A stretch of 64,000 nt of DNA from positions 27,286 to 91,285 of the forward strand of contig ALYD01000014.1 of the NCBI GenBank assembly GCA_000513555.1, in the 5' to 3' direction. The stretch is from Lachnospiraceae bacterium JC7. Its GTDB lineage: Bacteria > Bacillota > Clostridia > Lachnospirales > Lachnospiraceae. The notes beneath the pieces were generated by a model. That model was not told the origin of the DNA. It did not search any database and saw nothing but the letters and a program-made list of their open reading frames with translations. The translations under genes were made by a program, and so were the position numbers. Below, piece after piece: positions 7,605 to 16,876 of the stretch; positions within the stretch are counted from its first letter, which is position 1; the number at the start of each line of letters is the position of its first letter.

Positions 7605-8999
7605 TTATGCGCAAAGTCTGATGATAGCCTCTGCATACACCTTTGTGGCGATGAGAATATTATCAAGATCGAAGAACTCATCTGCACCATGCATGCGTGT
7701 ATCGATTCCCGGAAGAACCGCGCCGAAAGCAACTCCATTCTTTATATCGTGAACGTAGGTTCCGCCGCCTATAGCCAGGGCCTCACCCTTAAGACCTGTT
7801 ACATGCTCATAAGCTCCAAGGAGAGTCTTGACAAAAGGTGAATCCGATGGAACCGCATGAGGAGGAACCATACCTCTGCTTGAAAACTCAAGTCCCAAAG
7901 TAGCAACATTCTTTGCCACCACATCCTCACAGTTTTCCTTATTTGCCACCAAAGGAGTACGGCTGTCAAACTGAACGCTAAGAGAAGTTGTTGTGATCTT
8001 ATAGAGATCCAGTGTACATGTAAGATCCTTTGACTCTTCATCCGCCATCTTGATTCCGAGTCCTGAACCGTCAGTTACTCCGTAAGGGAAAAGCTTCAGA
8101 ACATTTTTAATAGCCTCTATCTGCTCACAGTCTGCAAGAGGAAGTCTGGATACCAGCATAAGCGCTGCTATACCTGCATTCTTACCTGTCTCAGGAGTTG
8201 AAGCATGGGCAGAAACACCTGTAATGGTGATCTCGTTGATTCCTGTCTGCACACACTCTACACCGCACTCAGAAGCGACACTGTTCATCACATCCTCTGC
8301 AAGATTCATATCGAGACCCTCGAGAGTTATGACTGCCTTCTGCGGAACAGCATTGAGAGCGATACCTGCCTCAAGAGAAACAAGACGCGGAAGTGCCTTT
8401 GACTCCTCAAATTCCTTTGTGATCTCTCCTCTGAACTGTCCCTTTTCAATGTTAATAAGAGGGAACTCGGCATCAGGAGAAAATGTCATCTCAGCCTCAG
8501 GCTCTACTGCATAATACTTCGCAATATCTGTAGAACCGGTCTCCTCGTCTGAACCCATGATGAGACGTACACCCTTCTTGAGAGGAACACCGCACTCCTT
8601 GAGAGCACGCATTGCATACATAGCGCAGAGAAGAGGACCCTTGTCGTCGGAAGTTCCGCGACCGTAGATCCTTCCATCCTTAACCACAGGCTTAAAAGGC
8701 TCAGTCACAGTCCAGCCCTCTCCCGCAGGAACAACGTCACAGTGAGCAAGCATATCGAGGCTTCTCGGAAGTGAAGTATCGAAATCCGCTGTGCCCACAT
8801 AGCCGTTATAATTATTTACAGAAAAACCATACTTTGCAGCAAGATCAATGGCAAAGTTAAGCGCATCGAAAGGACCGTCTCCGAAAGGCTTTCCCTGCTC
8901 ATAGGATCCCTGTACAGAATTTATAGAAACGAAATCCTTAAGATCCTCTATATACTCATCAAGATGTTCATCTATCCATTTATTTACTTTTTCGTTCAT
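7605..8999 (-). CDS. pepV: M20-family dipeptidase, PepV/Sapep type
   Basis: Zinc-dependent cytosolic dipeptidase. The 464-residue length matches the PepV family. Metal-site motifs are seen in order: LAHCDVVPAGEGW (His-x-Asp), GRGTSDDKGP, GSDEETGS with the catalytic Glu, and SPDAEFP. The C-terminal MHGADEF supplies the last His. The ATG follows AAGGAG. It sits 52 nt after prfC and may share its transcript. Broad dipeptide and beta-Ala-dipeptide specificity is known for the family; the actual substrate here is not determined. Confidence 0.93.
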   Translation of the reverse strand: MNEKVNKWIDEHLDEYIEDLKDFVSINSVQGSYEQGKPFGDGPFDALNFAIDLAAKYGFSVNNYNGYVGTADFDTSLPRSLDMLAHCDVVPAGEGWTVTEPFKPVVKDGRIYGRGTSDDKGPLLCAMYAMRALKECGVPLKKGVRLIMGSDEETGSTDIAKYYAVEPEAEMTFSPDAEFPLINIEKGQFRGEITKEFEESKALPRLVSLEAGIALNAVPQKAVITLEGLDMNLAEDVMNSVASECGVECVQTGINEITITGVSAHASTPETGKNAGIAALMLVSRLPLADCEQIEAIKNVLKLFPYGVTDGSGLGIKMADEESKDLTCTLDLYKITTTSLSVQFDSRTPLVANKENCEDVVAKNVATLGLEFSSRGMVPPHAVPSDSPFVKTLLGAYEHVTGLKGEALAIGGGTYVHDIKNGVAFGAVLPGIDTRMHGADEFFDLDNILIATKVYAEAIIRLCA

Positions 9000-9051
9000 A
9001 ATCCAACTCCTTAAAGCTGATTAAATATTATATGCCAACTCTGTTACTTCT

Positions 9052-10644
9052 TTAGTTCTTTCCGAACTCAGTGAGCTTCAGATCCTTGTTTCTGTCAAGC
9101 ACCATACCCACTGACCACTCATGTGCAAAAAGAAGCAGCGGGCGGTCCTTAAGATCCTTTACGATCTTCATATCGGAAGTACCCTGTATTTTGTCAATGT
9201 CTATCTCGGTGTAATTCTCCACCCAGCGGATATACTCATACGGAAGTGTATCCAGCTTAACGTCAACATTGTACTCATTCTTAAGTCTGAAGGTCAGAAC
9301 TTCAAACTGAAGGGCACCGACTACACCTACGATGATCTCTTCCATTCCGGTGTTGTACTCCTGGAATATCTGGATAGCACCCTCCTGTGCGATCTGGGAA
9401 ACACCCTTCAGGAACTGCTTACGCTTCATGGTATCCACCTGACGTACTCTTGCGAAATGCTCAGGCGCAAAGGTAGGGATACCCTCATATGCAAATTTCT
9501 TTGAAGACAGCTCAAGTGTATCACCGATGGAGAAAATACCCGGATCGAATATTCCGATAATGTCTCCGGCATAGGCCTTCTCAACTATCTTACGCTCATC
9601 CGCCATCATCTGTGTAGGCTGACTGAGCTTTACCTTACGGCCTGTCTGCACATGATTTACTTCCATGCCTGCATCAAACTCACCTGAGCAGATACGCATG
9701 AAGGCAACTCTGTCTCTGTGCTTAGGATCCATGTTAGCCTGAATCTTAAATACAAATGCTGAGAATGGCTCCTCAACAGTATCCACAACGCCCTTGTCAC
9801 TGGTTCTCGGCATAGGGGGCTGTGTCATCTTCAGGAAATGCTCAAGGAATGTTCTTACACCGAAGTTTGTAAGAGCAGAGCCAAAGAATACAGGAGTGAG
9901 ATCACCTCTGTTGATCCTCTCCTCATCGTACTCGTCGGAAGCTCCGTCAAGAAGCTCCAGATCCTCCTGAAGCTTGTCGTAATATTCAAATCCCACAAGA
10001 TCCTTTAATGAAGGATCGGAAAGAGCCACGTCCTTCTCCTCTACAGCCTTGGTGCCGCCTGCATTGGCAGTAAAAAGTTCAACAGTTTCTGTCTCACGGT
10101 CAAATACACCCTTGAAATTTCTGCCACAGCCGATAGGCCAGTTTATAGGACATGTACGGATGCCAAGAACGTTCTCGATCTCGTCAAGGAGCTCGTACGG
10201 ATCACGGGCCTCACGGTCGAACTTGTTGATGAAGGTAAAAATAGGAATATGTCTCATGACACATACCTTAAACAGTTTGATGGTCTGAGGCTCTACACCC
10301 TTTGCGCCGTCAATGACCATGACCGCACTGTCTGCCGCCATAAGTGTACGGTATGTATCCTCAGAGAAATCCTGGTGTCCAGGTGTATCGAGGATATTGA
10401 TGCACTTGTCTCCATAATTAAACTGAAGTACTGAAGATGTAACAGAAATACCTCTCTGCTTCTCTATCTCCATCCAGTCGGATACTGCATGCTTTGTAGC
10501 CTTGCGTCCCTTTACAGTACCTGCAAGATTGATAGCTCCTCCATAAAGAAGGAACTTCTCTGTCAATGTTGTCTTACCGGCATCCGGGTGAGAAATGATC
10601 GCGAATGTTCGTCTCTTCTCAATTTCTTCTTTTAAATTTGCCAT
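9052..10644 (-). CDS. prfC: Peptide chain release factor 3
   Basis: GTPase that recycles release factors 1 and 2 after termination. G-motifs: P-loop [39 protein letters not shown]. Domain II and the RF3 C-terminal domain follow, total 530 residues. The start is the ATG at 10644 behind GGAGA; the open frame extends upstream to 10677 without a ribosome binding site. It follows ftsZ after a terminator hairpin, so it probably has its own promoter near 10680-10710. Confidence 0.96.
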   Translation of the reverse strand: MANLKEEIEKRRTFAIISHPDAGKTTLTEKFLLYGGAINLAGTVKGRKATKHAVSDWMEIEKQRGISVTSSVLQFNYGDKCINILDTPGHQDFSEDTYRTLMAADSAVMVIDGAKGVEPQTIKLFKVCVMRHIPIFTFINKFDREARDPYELLDEIENVLGIRTCPINWPIGCGRNFKGVFDRETETVELFTANAGGTKAVEEKDVALSDPSLKDLVGFEYYDKLQEDLELLDGASDEYDEERINRGDLTPVFFGSALTNFGVRTFLEHFLKMTQPPMPRTSDKGVVDTVEEPFSAFVFKIQANMDPKHRDRVAFMRICSGEFDAGMEVNHVQTGRKVKLSQPTQMMADERKIVEKAYAGDIIGIFDPGIFSIGDTLELSSKKFAYEGIPTFAPEHFARVRQVDTMKRKQFLKGVSQIAQEGAIQIFQEYNTGMEEIIVGVVGALQFEVLTFRLKNEYNVDVKLDTLPYEYIRWVENYTEIDIDKIQGTSDMKIVKDLKDRPLLLFAHEWSVGMVLDRNKDLKLTEFGKN

Positions 10645-10711
10645 ATTTTCTCCATATAAAACATCTAAAACGGACATCGGACCGTTTCACGCTATGCGTT
10701 CCCACGGTCAT

Positions 10712-10746
10712 AAATCAAAGAGACTATGTCAGAAGACATAGTCTCA
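10712..10746 (-). terminator. Intrinsic terminator after ftsZ
   Basis: An 11-bp perfect stem GAGACTATGTC/GACATAGTCTC with a 4-nt loop, followed by TTTGATTT on the minus strand. It closes the dcw transcript. Confidence 0.75.
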
Positions 10747-10787
10747 ATTAACATCAGATAGTGATCAACTATCAGTAATCCAAAAAA

Positions 10788-12065
10788 TTATCTTCTGTTT
10801 CTCAAGAAGTCAGGAATTACGATTCCTACATCATTGCCCTGCTGAGGACGATATGGCTGCTGTACCGGAGTCGGAGCAACACTTGGAGCTGCAGGCTGTA
10901 CCGGCTGCTGAACAGGAGCAGGCTGTACAGAAGGTGCTGTAGGAACAGTATGTGCTGCAGGAGCTGAAGTATTAGCTGCCTGATATCCTAAATTAGAACC
11001 CTGCGGGTTAAGGAAGCTTGGCATAGGTCTTGCTGCAGGAGCTGCCGGCTGAGCAGCACGTGGCTGAACTGCCTGCTTCTTCTCTGCACTGTCAAATGAA
11101 GAAGCTGTTGCGGCACTGTCCTGAATTCCTGTGGCGATAACAGTGATCTTGCACTCATCCTGAGCATTCTCATCGTACATTGCACCGAAGATGATGTTGG
11201 CATTATCACCTGCAAGCTCCTCAACATATGAAGCTGCCTCGTTTGCCTCTACAAGAGAGATATCTCCGGAGATGTTGATGATAACATCTGTTGCACCCTG
11301 AATAGTTGTCTCGAGAAGAGGGGAAGAAATAGCCATCTTAACGGCCTCAGTTGCCTTCTCATCACCCTTTGCAGTACCGATACCAACGTGAGCAACGCCC
11401 TTGTCCTTCATAACAGAAGAAACATCGGCAAAGTCAAGGTTGATAAGACCGGGAACATTGATAAGGTCTGTGATACCCTGAACTGCCTGCTGGAGAACCT
11501 CATCAGCCTTTCTGAGAGCATCCGGCATAGTTGTTCTGCGATCTACGATCTCAAGAAGTCTGTCGTTAGGTATAACGATAAGTGTATCAACAGACTCTTT
11601 AAGCTGCTCGATACCCTTGATTGCGTTGGTCATACGCTGGCGGGCCTCAAAGCGGAATGGCTTTGTCACTACACCAACTGTAAGGATACCCATATCCTTC
11701 GCGATCTTTGCAATGATAGGCGCTGCACCTGTACCGGTTCCACCACCCATACCGCATGTTACGAATACCATGTCTGCACCCTGTAAAGCTGCAGTTATAT
11801 CTTCTGAACTTTCTTCAGCCGCCTTGGCACCAACCTCTGGTCTGCCGCCACAGCCAAGTCCTTTAGTAAGCTTCTCACCGATCTGCATCGTAGTTGGAGC
11901 CTGGCTATACTGTAACGCCTGCTTATCTGTATTAACGCCTATGAACTCAACGCCAACGATACCGTCAGTTACCATGCGATTCACAGCGTTATTACCTGCG
12001 CCACCAACACCAACAACTATAATTCTTGCAGCTGCTTCTGACTCAGGAAGTTTAATCTCAAGCAT
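10788..12065 (-). CDS. ftsZ: Cell division protein FtsZ
   Basis: Tubulin-like GTPase that forms the Z-ring. GTP-binding [11 protein letters not shown] (about residues 19-30), tubulin signature [10 protein letters not shown] (about 107-116) and the T7-loop region are intact. A disordered P/Q/A-rich linker (about residues 320-410) leads to the conserved C-terminal peptide [13 protein letters not shown], which binds membrane tethers. FtsA, the usual tether, is not in this cluster. ATG follows GGAGGA. It is the last gene of the dcw cluster, 233 nt downstream of ftsQ. Confidence 0.98.
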   Translation of the reverse strand: MLEIKLPESEAAARIIVVGVGGAGNNAVNRMVTDGIVGVEFIGVNTDKQALQYSQAPTTMQIGEKLTKGLGCGGRPEVGAKAAEESSEDITAALQGADMVFVTCGMGGGTGTGAAPIIAKIAKDMGILTVGVVTKPFRFEARQRMTNAIKGIEQLKESVDTLIVIPNDRLLEIVDRRTTMPDALRKADEVLQQAVQGITDLINVPGLINLDFADVSSVMKDKGVAHVGIGTAKGDEKATEAVKMAISSPLLETTIQGATDVIINISGDISLVEANEAASYVEELAGDNANIIFGAMYDENAQDECKITVIATGIQDSAATASSFDSAEKKQAVQPRAAQPAAPAARPMPSFLNPQGSNLGYQAANTSAPAAHTVPTAPSVQPAPVQQPVQPAAPSVAPTPVQQPYRPQQGNDVGIVIPDFLRNRR

Positions 12066-12298
12066 AATCTTCCTCCTTCAACACTATATGTTTTTATAAT
12101 CATAATAGTAGCTTGAATTCAATCCGTATGACCTCTTACGCTTGTTACTGTAAAAAACCAAATGTGGTCACACGCCCGTCTACTATACATGTATTTATTA
12201 TTAATTTCAATAGCTTTACAGATTTTAGCACGCACATAAGAGATACATTACTAAGTTTTTTTCACTTAATTCTTACGTTTTTATAACGTTTCTAAATA

Positions 12299-13105
12299 TT
12301 ATTGTTTTTTTGTCTTAAAAATATAGCTCTCATGGTCAGAACTTTCGTTATATATGGAAAGATTAAGCTCTCCTTTCATCCCCTGTATCTTGGGAAGAAT
12401 GTCTCTCAGCGTGAAGATCTTCATCTCCATGTTCTCATTTCCCCCAAGATATACCTCTATATCATCAATATACAGTGTGGCGTTCAAAAGATTATCATAA
12501 GCTATCTCACTACATTTTATATTATTGTCGCTTAAAGCACCTGTTAAATTCAGTATATCCCTAAATACCTGCATATTCTGAACCGGCAGTTCCCGGTACA
12601 GTACTATAGAGCCGAAGCTGAGACCTGTGATCATGGGGATGCCCTCAAGCTTTTCTCCGGTGGACTCCACCACTATTCCGTCCTTATCGAAGTACATATG
12701 ACTGGACATATAGTCGACATAGCCGACAATGTTTTTCTCATAGACGGTTATGACCACTGAAAACGGACTTTCCCAGTCAATGTCATATCTCTGAATGAAG
12801 GGGATCTGCTTATGTTCTCTGGTTTTATCCTTGCAGAAACAATAAAAGGAGTTTGTGTCCCAACTATCCGAAAATATAAGGTCAACAATCTCCTCACTGG
12901 TGTATCTGGTGTTGCCGATGACACTGAAGTTCTTGATCCTCGCACTGGCAAGAACTATGGCTGTCAAAAGGAGCATCAGCACCATTCCCCATCGTATAAG
13001 ATGCTTTTCTTTCTTTTTTTGTTCGGAACGGTAGTCATAATCATCCGTGTCATCCGGATCAAAGAACTCCCGATTCCTGTTAATGTTTCTTATTTTTCTA
13101 TCCAT
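12299..13105 (-). CDS. ftsQ: Cell division protein FtsQ/DivIB
   Basis: Bitopic divisome protein with a short cytoplasmic segment, a membrane helix (about residues 38-56) and an extracellular POTRA domain (starts at IKNFSVIGNTRYTSEEIV) that bridges FtsL/B and the septal synthase. It is 268 residues from the ATG at 13105. A TTG at 13153 would lie inside a terminator hairpin (13119-13150) and is rejected. The ribosome binding site is weak (TAGG). murG normally precedes ftsQ in this family of clusters but is absent. Confidence 0.88.
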   Translation of the reverse strand: MDRKIRNINRNREFFDPDDTDDYDYRSEQKKKEKHLIRWGMVLMLLLTAIVLASARIKNFSVIGNTRYTSEEIVDLIFSDSWDTNSFYCFCKDKTREHKQIPFIQRYDIDWESPFSVVITVYEKNIVGYVDYMSSHMYFDKDGIVVESTGEKLEGIPMITGLSFGSIVLYRELPVQNMQVFRDILNLTGALSDNNIKCSEIAYDNLLNATLYIDDIEVYLGGNENMEMKIFTLRDILPKIQGMKGELNLSIYNESSDHESYIFKTKKQ

Positions 13106-13118
13106 ATTGCCTATTTTA

Positions 13119-13150
13119 CAAAAAAGCGATGTTTTTTCAACATCGCTTTT
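13119..13150 (-). terminator. Terminator or attenuator between ftsW and ftsQ
   Basis: Stem AAAGCGATGTT/AACATCGCTTT followed by TTTTTT on the minus strand, just before ftsQ. It would end the mraZ-ftsW transcript or attenuate ftsQ-ftsZ. Confidence 0.8.
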
Positions 13151-13171
13151 CAAAACAATATATTGATATAT

Positions 13172-13220
13172 GTGTCATAGTCTACTCCCGCCTTCACCTG
13201 CACAAAAGCGGGCGGAACAA
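13172..13220. repeat. Partial copy of the palindromic repeat (copy C)
   Basis: Starts GTGTCATAGTCTAC like copy A (7534) and contains a CCGC/GCGG inner stem, but the right arm is degenerate. It lies between ftsW and ftsQ. Confidence 0.35.
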
Positions 13221-13249
13221 CGTGCCATATCAACTGTAACACTCAGTTT

Positions 13250-14377
13250 TTATGTTTCAAGTCTTATCTGTCGTGAGACGGATAATGCTATTCCCATTTC
13301 AGCCATCAGGATGAATAGTGAAGTTCCTCCGTAACTGACAAAAGGAAGTGTTACACCGGTATTCGGAATAGTGTTTGTAGCAACCGCGATATTGAAAATG
13401 ATCTGCAATGCTATATGGCACATGATTCCGATGGTAAGCATGGATCCGAAGAGGTCTCTCGCATTTCTCGTATTGTCATAAAGTCTGTAAATGATAAATG
13501 CATATATCAGTATGATGGAAACCGCTCCGAAAAGCCCCAGCTCCTCACATATGATAGTGAAGATCATATCATTCTGGGCCTCCGGCATCAGAAATTTCTG
13601 AACCGATTCTCCCAGACCCTTTCCGAAGATTCCTCCGGAACCTATGGCGTAAAGCCCCTGCAAAGTCTGGAATGTCTCATCCGCATAGCTCGAAGGATCC
13701 TTCCATGCAAAGATTCTGACCAGCTGATACTCCTGAAGGATATTGAGACGCTGAAGCATTTTGGCGAAAGGATATGCAAAAATGTAAACCAGCATCATAA
13801 TTCCGCCAACCGCCGCAAAGGGAGCGACTCTTTTGCAGGATATCCACAACATGAAAAATGTTATACCCATGATGATCATGGCCGTTGACAGGTTCGTCTT
13901 TGCAATGAACACTGCAGGAAGGACTCCCCATGCCGCTGTAGTCATTATCTTTTTCCAATCATTCATCTTGTAACCGTTATGAGTGATTATTATGGACAGC
14001 TGTATGATGACCGCAACCTTCATAAGCTCCGAAGGCTGGAAGGTAACTCCACCAAGTTTAAGCCATCTTGCAGAACCATGGGATGCAAAACCTATGACCG
14101 CTGTGGCTATCTGAAGCAATACGGAAATACAGTAAAATATAAATCCGAACCTTGCACAGAGATGATAGTCAAACTTTGAAACAACCAGCATTACCGCAAT
14201 ACCCAGGGCCGCAAATAATGCCTGCCTCTTCAGGAAATACATAGCATCCTGCATGGTAGTCTGTGCAGAGTAACCGGATGCCGAGTACATAACTATAAGC
14301 CCGAATCCGGCTATAAAAATTACAGTGAACAGCAGGCTGTAATCAAAGAAATGTTTAATTTTCTTCTTTTTCGCCAA
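13250..14377 (-). CDS. ftsW: SEDS-family septal glycosyltransferase FtsW
   Basis: Polytopic SEDS protein that polymerises lipid II at the septum with its class B PBP partner. It has about ten membrane segments and conserved SEDS stretches: GSARWL(K)LGG near residue 100, FQPSELMK, and the C-terminal GVTLPFVSYGGTS. The protein is 375 residues. The start is TTG at 14377 behind AGAGGAAG; no internal Met fits better. RodA/SpoVE are alternatives, but the position after murD and next to the PBP gene supports FtsW (SpoVE-like in Clostridia). Confidence 0.9.
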   Translation of the reverse strand: MAKKKKIKHFFDYSLLFTVIFIAGFGLIVMYSASGYSAQTTMQDAMYFLKRQALFAALGIAVMLVVSKFDYHLCARFGFIFYCISVLLQIATAVIGFASHGSARWLKLGGVTFQPSELMKVAVIIQLSIIITHNGYKMNDWKKIMTTAAWGVLPAVFIAKTNLSTAMIIMGITFFMLWISCKRVAPFAAVGGIMMLVYIFAYPFAKMLQRLNILQEYQLVRIFAWKDPSSYADETFQTLQGLYAIGSGGIFGKGLGESVQKFLMPEAQNDMIFTIICEELGLFGAVSIILIYAFIIYRLYDNTRNARDLFGSMLTIGIMCHIALQIIFNIAVATNTIPNTGVTLPFVSYGGTSLFILMAEMGIALSVSRQIRLET

Positions 14378-14453
14378 GTACTTCCTCTCCCTTTTATAAA
14401 AGTAATATTTCTACTTTATATATTTTAATGAGTAAAGTGTCAATAAAAATTCA

Positions 14454-15809
14454 TTATAATGCCATAACGCATTCTTTAAAGATACGGCCTCTCTCCTCAT
14501 AATTCGGGAACATTCCCCATGAGGCACAGGCCGGACTCAAAAGCACGTAATCACCCGCATCGGCATAAGCTGCGCAGTCCTTTACGGCCTCATCCATGTC
14601 CTCTGCGAACATAACATTGGTAAAGCCATACTTCTTTGCACATTCGGCAATGAGATTTCTGGTCTGACCTATAAGTACCAGGTACTTCACTCTTCCCTTG
14701 AAAAGCTTGCACCACTCATCAAAAGGAATCTCCTTGTCATATCCGCCGCCGATAAGAATGGTCGGTCCCGGCATAGCCAGAAGCGCCTTTATGGCAGCAT
14801 CAGGATTTGTTCCCTTGGAATCGTTGTAATATCTTACCCCGTTTCTCTCACGGACAAACTCTATACGATGCTCTACGGGTTTGAACTTTCTGATCGCCGA
14901 TACGATATTTTCCATAGGAACATCCATGTTCATACAAACGGCAATGGCGCACATGATATTCTCATAGTTATGCGCTCCGAGAAGATTTGTGTCATGAACG
15001 TTTAAAAGCACCTCATCCTCGCCATCGTGAACGTAATGTATCTCCGGCTCTTTGTAATAGAATCCATCCTTAAGAACATGTGTCGAACTGAACCAGATAA
15101 CCTTTGGCTTCAATGTCTTTCTCTTGCCGAACTTCTTGAGCTCAGGATCATCATAATTGAGTACTACGAAATCCTCTTCTGTCTGATTTGCAGCTATGGT
15201 CTCCTTCGCCTTTGCATAGTTCTTCATGGTCTTGTGGCGGTCAAGATGGTCCGGTGTGATGTTTGTTATACATGACACATGCGGATGGAAATCCATAACC
15301 GTCTCAAGCTGAAATGAACTCACCTCAAGAATGGTTGCCGAATCATCTCTTGTATCAAGAGCATCTGCAGTAAAAGGATTACCTATGTTGCCGCAGACAT
15401 GAGTATCATCATATGTTGTCTTAAGTATCTCACCTATAAGAGATACTGTTGTTGTCTTGCCGTTAGTTCCCGTAACTGCAGCAAGCTTTCCTTTACTTGA
15501 CTGATAGGCAAGTTCTATCTCACCCCAGATAGGAATATTTGCAGACTTTATCAGTTTTACAAAAGGCTTATCCAACGGGATGCCCGGGCTGATGACAGCC
15601 AGATCCACCTGTATAAGATCCGACAGATTCAGGTCTCCCACAATAACCGATATCTTGTCTTTTTTGTTGAAATTCTTAAGGACCTTGATTTTATCAAGTT
15701 CCTTGTTGGAGTCATACAGTATTACATGACCTCCAAGACTCAGTATCTGCCTCGCAGCACAGATACCGCTCTTTCCCGTACCAAGTACGAGCACCTTCCG
15801 ACTTTGCAT
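14454..15809 (-). CDS. murD: UDP-N-acetylmuramoylalanine--D-glutamate ligase
   Basis: Cytosolic Mur ligase that adds D-Glu to UDP-MurNAc-L-Ala. The N-terminal Rossmann motif is LVLGTGKSGICAARQIL, the ATP site GTNGKTTTVSLIGEIL (about residue 115) and the C-terminal domain contains NDSKGTNPDA and LSPACASWGMF, all typical of MurD. Start chosen as ATG at 15809 with AGGTG at good spacing, over a GTG three codons upstream. It lies 37 nt after mraY in the dcw cluster. murC, murE and murF are not linked. Confidence 0.96.
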   Translation of the reverse strand: MQSRKVLVLGTGKSGICAARQILSLGGHVILYDSNKELDKIKVLKNFNKKDKISVIVGDLNLSDLIQVDLAVISPGIPLDKPFVKLIKSANIPIWGEIELAYQSSKGKLAAVTGTNGKTTTVSLIGEILKTTYDDTHVCGNIGNPFTADALDTRDDSATILEVSSFQLETVMDFHPHVSCITNITPDHLDRHKTMKNYAKAKETIAANQTEEDFVVLNYDDPELKKFGKRKTLKPKVIWFSSTHVLKDGFYYKEPEIHYVHDGEDEVLLNVHDTNLLGAHNYENIMCAIAVCMNMDVPMENIVSAIRKFKPVEHRIEFVRERNGVRYYNDSKGTNPDAAIKALLAMPGPTILIGGGYDKEIPFDEWCKLFKGRVKYLVLIGQTRNLIAECAKKYGFTNVMFAEDMDEAVKDCAAYADAGDYVLLSPACASWGMFPNYEERGRIFKECVMAL

Positions 15810-15846
15810 GCACTTCACCTCATCAAATCCCCTACTGCCCTATTTG

Positions 15847-16803
15847 TTACATCCCCAAAGCTGAAACAAAACAAAGCAGGATCGTTATAATTGTAAATAC
15901 TGTCACAACCTTGGTTTCAGACCACCCTCCGAGCTCAAAATGATGATGGATCGGAGCCATTCTGAAAACTCTTTTACCATGAGTTGCTTTAAAATAAGTC
16001 ACCTGAATGATGACTGACAGTACTTCTATAAGATATATAAGTGCGAATATCGGAATATACAGAGGCATACCCATTTCAAATGCAGCTGCCGCAACGAAAC
16101 CGCCCAGTGCAAGAGAACCTGTATCTCCCATAAATATCTTTGCAGGATGACAATTATAAACCAGAAAACCAAGCAGACTTCCGAAAACTCCTCCGGCCAT
16201 AGGAGTAAGTGAGCCTTCACCGGTCTTCATGCTGACAAATGCGATGAAGATAGCTATAACCGCAGTAACTGAGCTTGCAAGCCCGTCGATACCGTCTGTG
16301 AAGTTGGCACCGTTGTCTGTTCCGAGAACTATGAAGAGAAGAGCCGGAACATAGAACCATCCAAGGTTAAGATCTATTGATGTAAACGGTATTCTCATCA
16401 CATTCGGATAGTCCGGTGACATATAGAGATATAAAGCAAAGACCAGTGTGAATACAAACTGACATGCAAACTTCTGTTTAGGATTGAATCCCTCAGACTG
16501 ATGCTTGACCACCTTCAGGTAATCATCGATAAAACCAACTATTCCGAAGGAAACCGTAAGAAGCAGTACGGGCATGATCTTTGGATAACGTCCCGCAAAG
16601 ATAAGGCTCACCGCAAGGATGGCGATTATGAACACGATGCCACCCATGGTAGGTGTTCCCTGTTTTTTCAGATGGGACTGAGGTCCGTCATCTCGAACCT
16701 CCTGCCCGAATTTCAGCTTATGAAGCTCCGGAATCGCAAACGGCATGATAGCTGCCACTATAGCGAATCCAAGCAAAATTGAAATTACCAAATCTATATA
16801 CAT
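15847..16803 (-). CDS. mraY: Phospho-N-acetylmuramoyl-pentapeptide transferase
   Basis: Integral membrane enzyme making lipid I from UDP-MurNAc-pentapeptide and undecaprenyl phosphate. Conserved elements are GTPTMGG, DDYLK, NFTDGIDGLA, the Mg-site segment MGDTGSLALGG and the HHH loop (PIHHHFEL). The length of 318 residues is normal. ATG follows GGAG. It is 73 nt after the PBP gene and directly upstream of murD, the standard dcw order. Confidence 0.97.
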   Translation of the reverse strand: MYIDLVISILLGFAIVAAIMPFAIPELHKLKFGQEVRDDGPQSHLKKQGTPTMGGIVFIIAILAVSLIFAGRYPKIMPVLLLTVSFGIVGFIDDYLKVVKHQSEGFNPKQKFACQFVFTLVFALYLYMSPDYPNVMRIPFTSIDLNLGWFYVPALLFIVLGTDNGANFTDGIDGLASSVTAVIAIFIAFVSMKTGEGSLTPMAGGVFGSLLGFLVYNCHPAKIFMGDTGSLALGGFVAAAAFEMGMPLYIPIFALIYLIEVLSVIIQVTYFKATHGKRVFRMAPIHHHFELGGWSETKVVTVFTIITILLCFVSALGM

Positions 16804-16876
16804 TTCAAACTCCAGTATTAAATATTATTACTCAATAGTCAGATGTTTTCGCCGGATCATTTCCGGCAAGGGTTCC

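Noticed and set aside
11388..12099. Long plus-strand frames opposite ftsZ and similar frames opposite metQ, fusA, tuf and rpoBC
   Set aside because: They are antisense shadows of strongly coding genes, with no ribosome binding site or conserved motif.
13106..13153. Longer FtsQ N-terminus starting at the TTG at 13153
   Set aside because: The extra codons are the two arms of a terminator hairpin.
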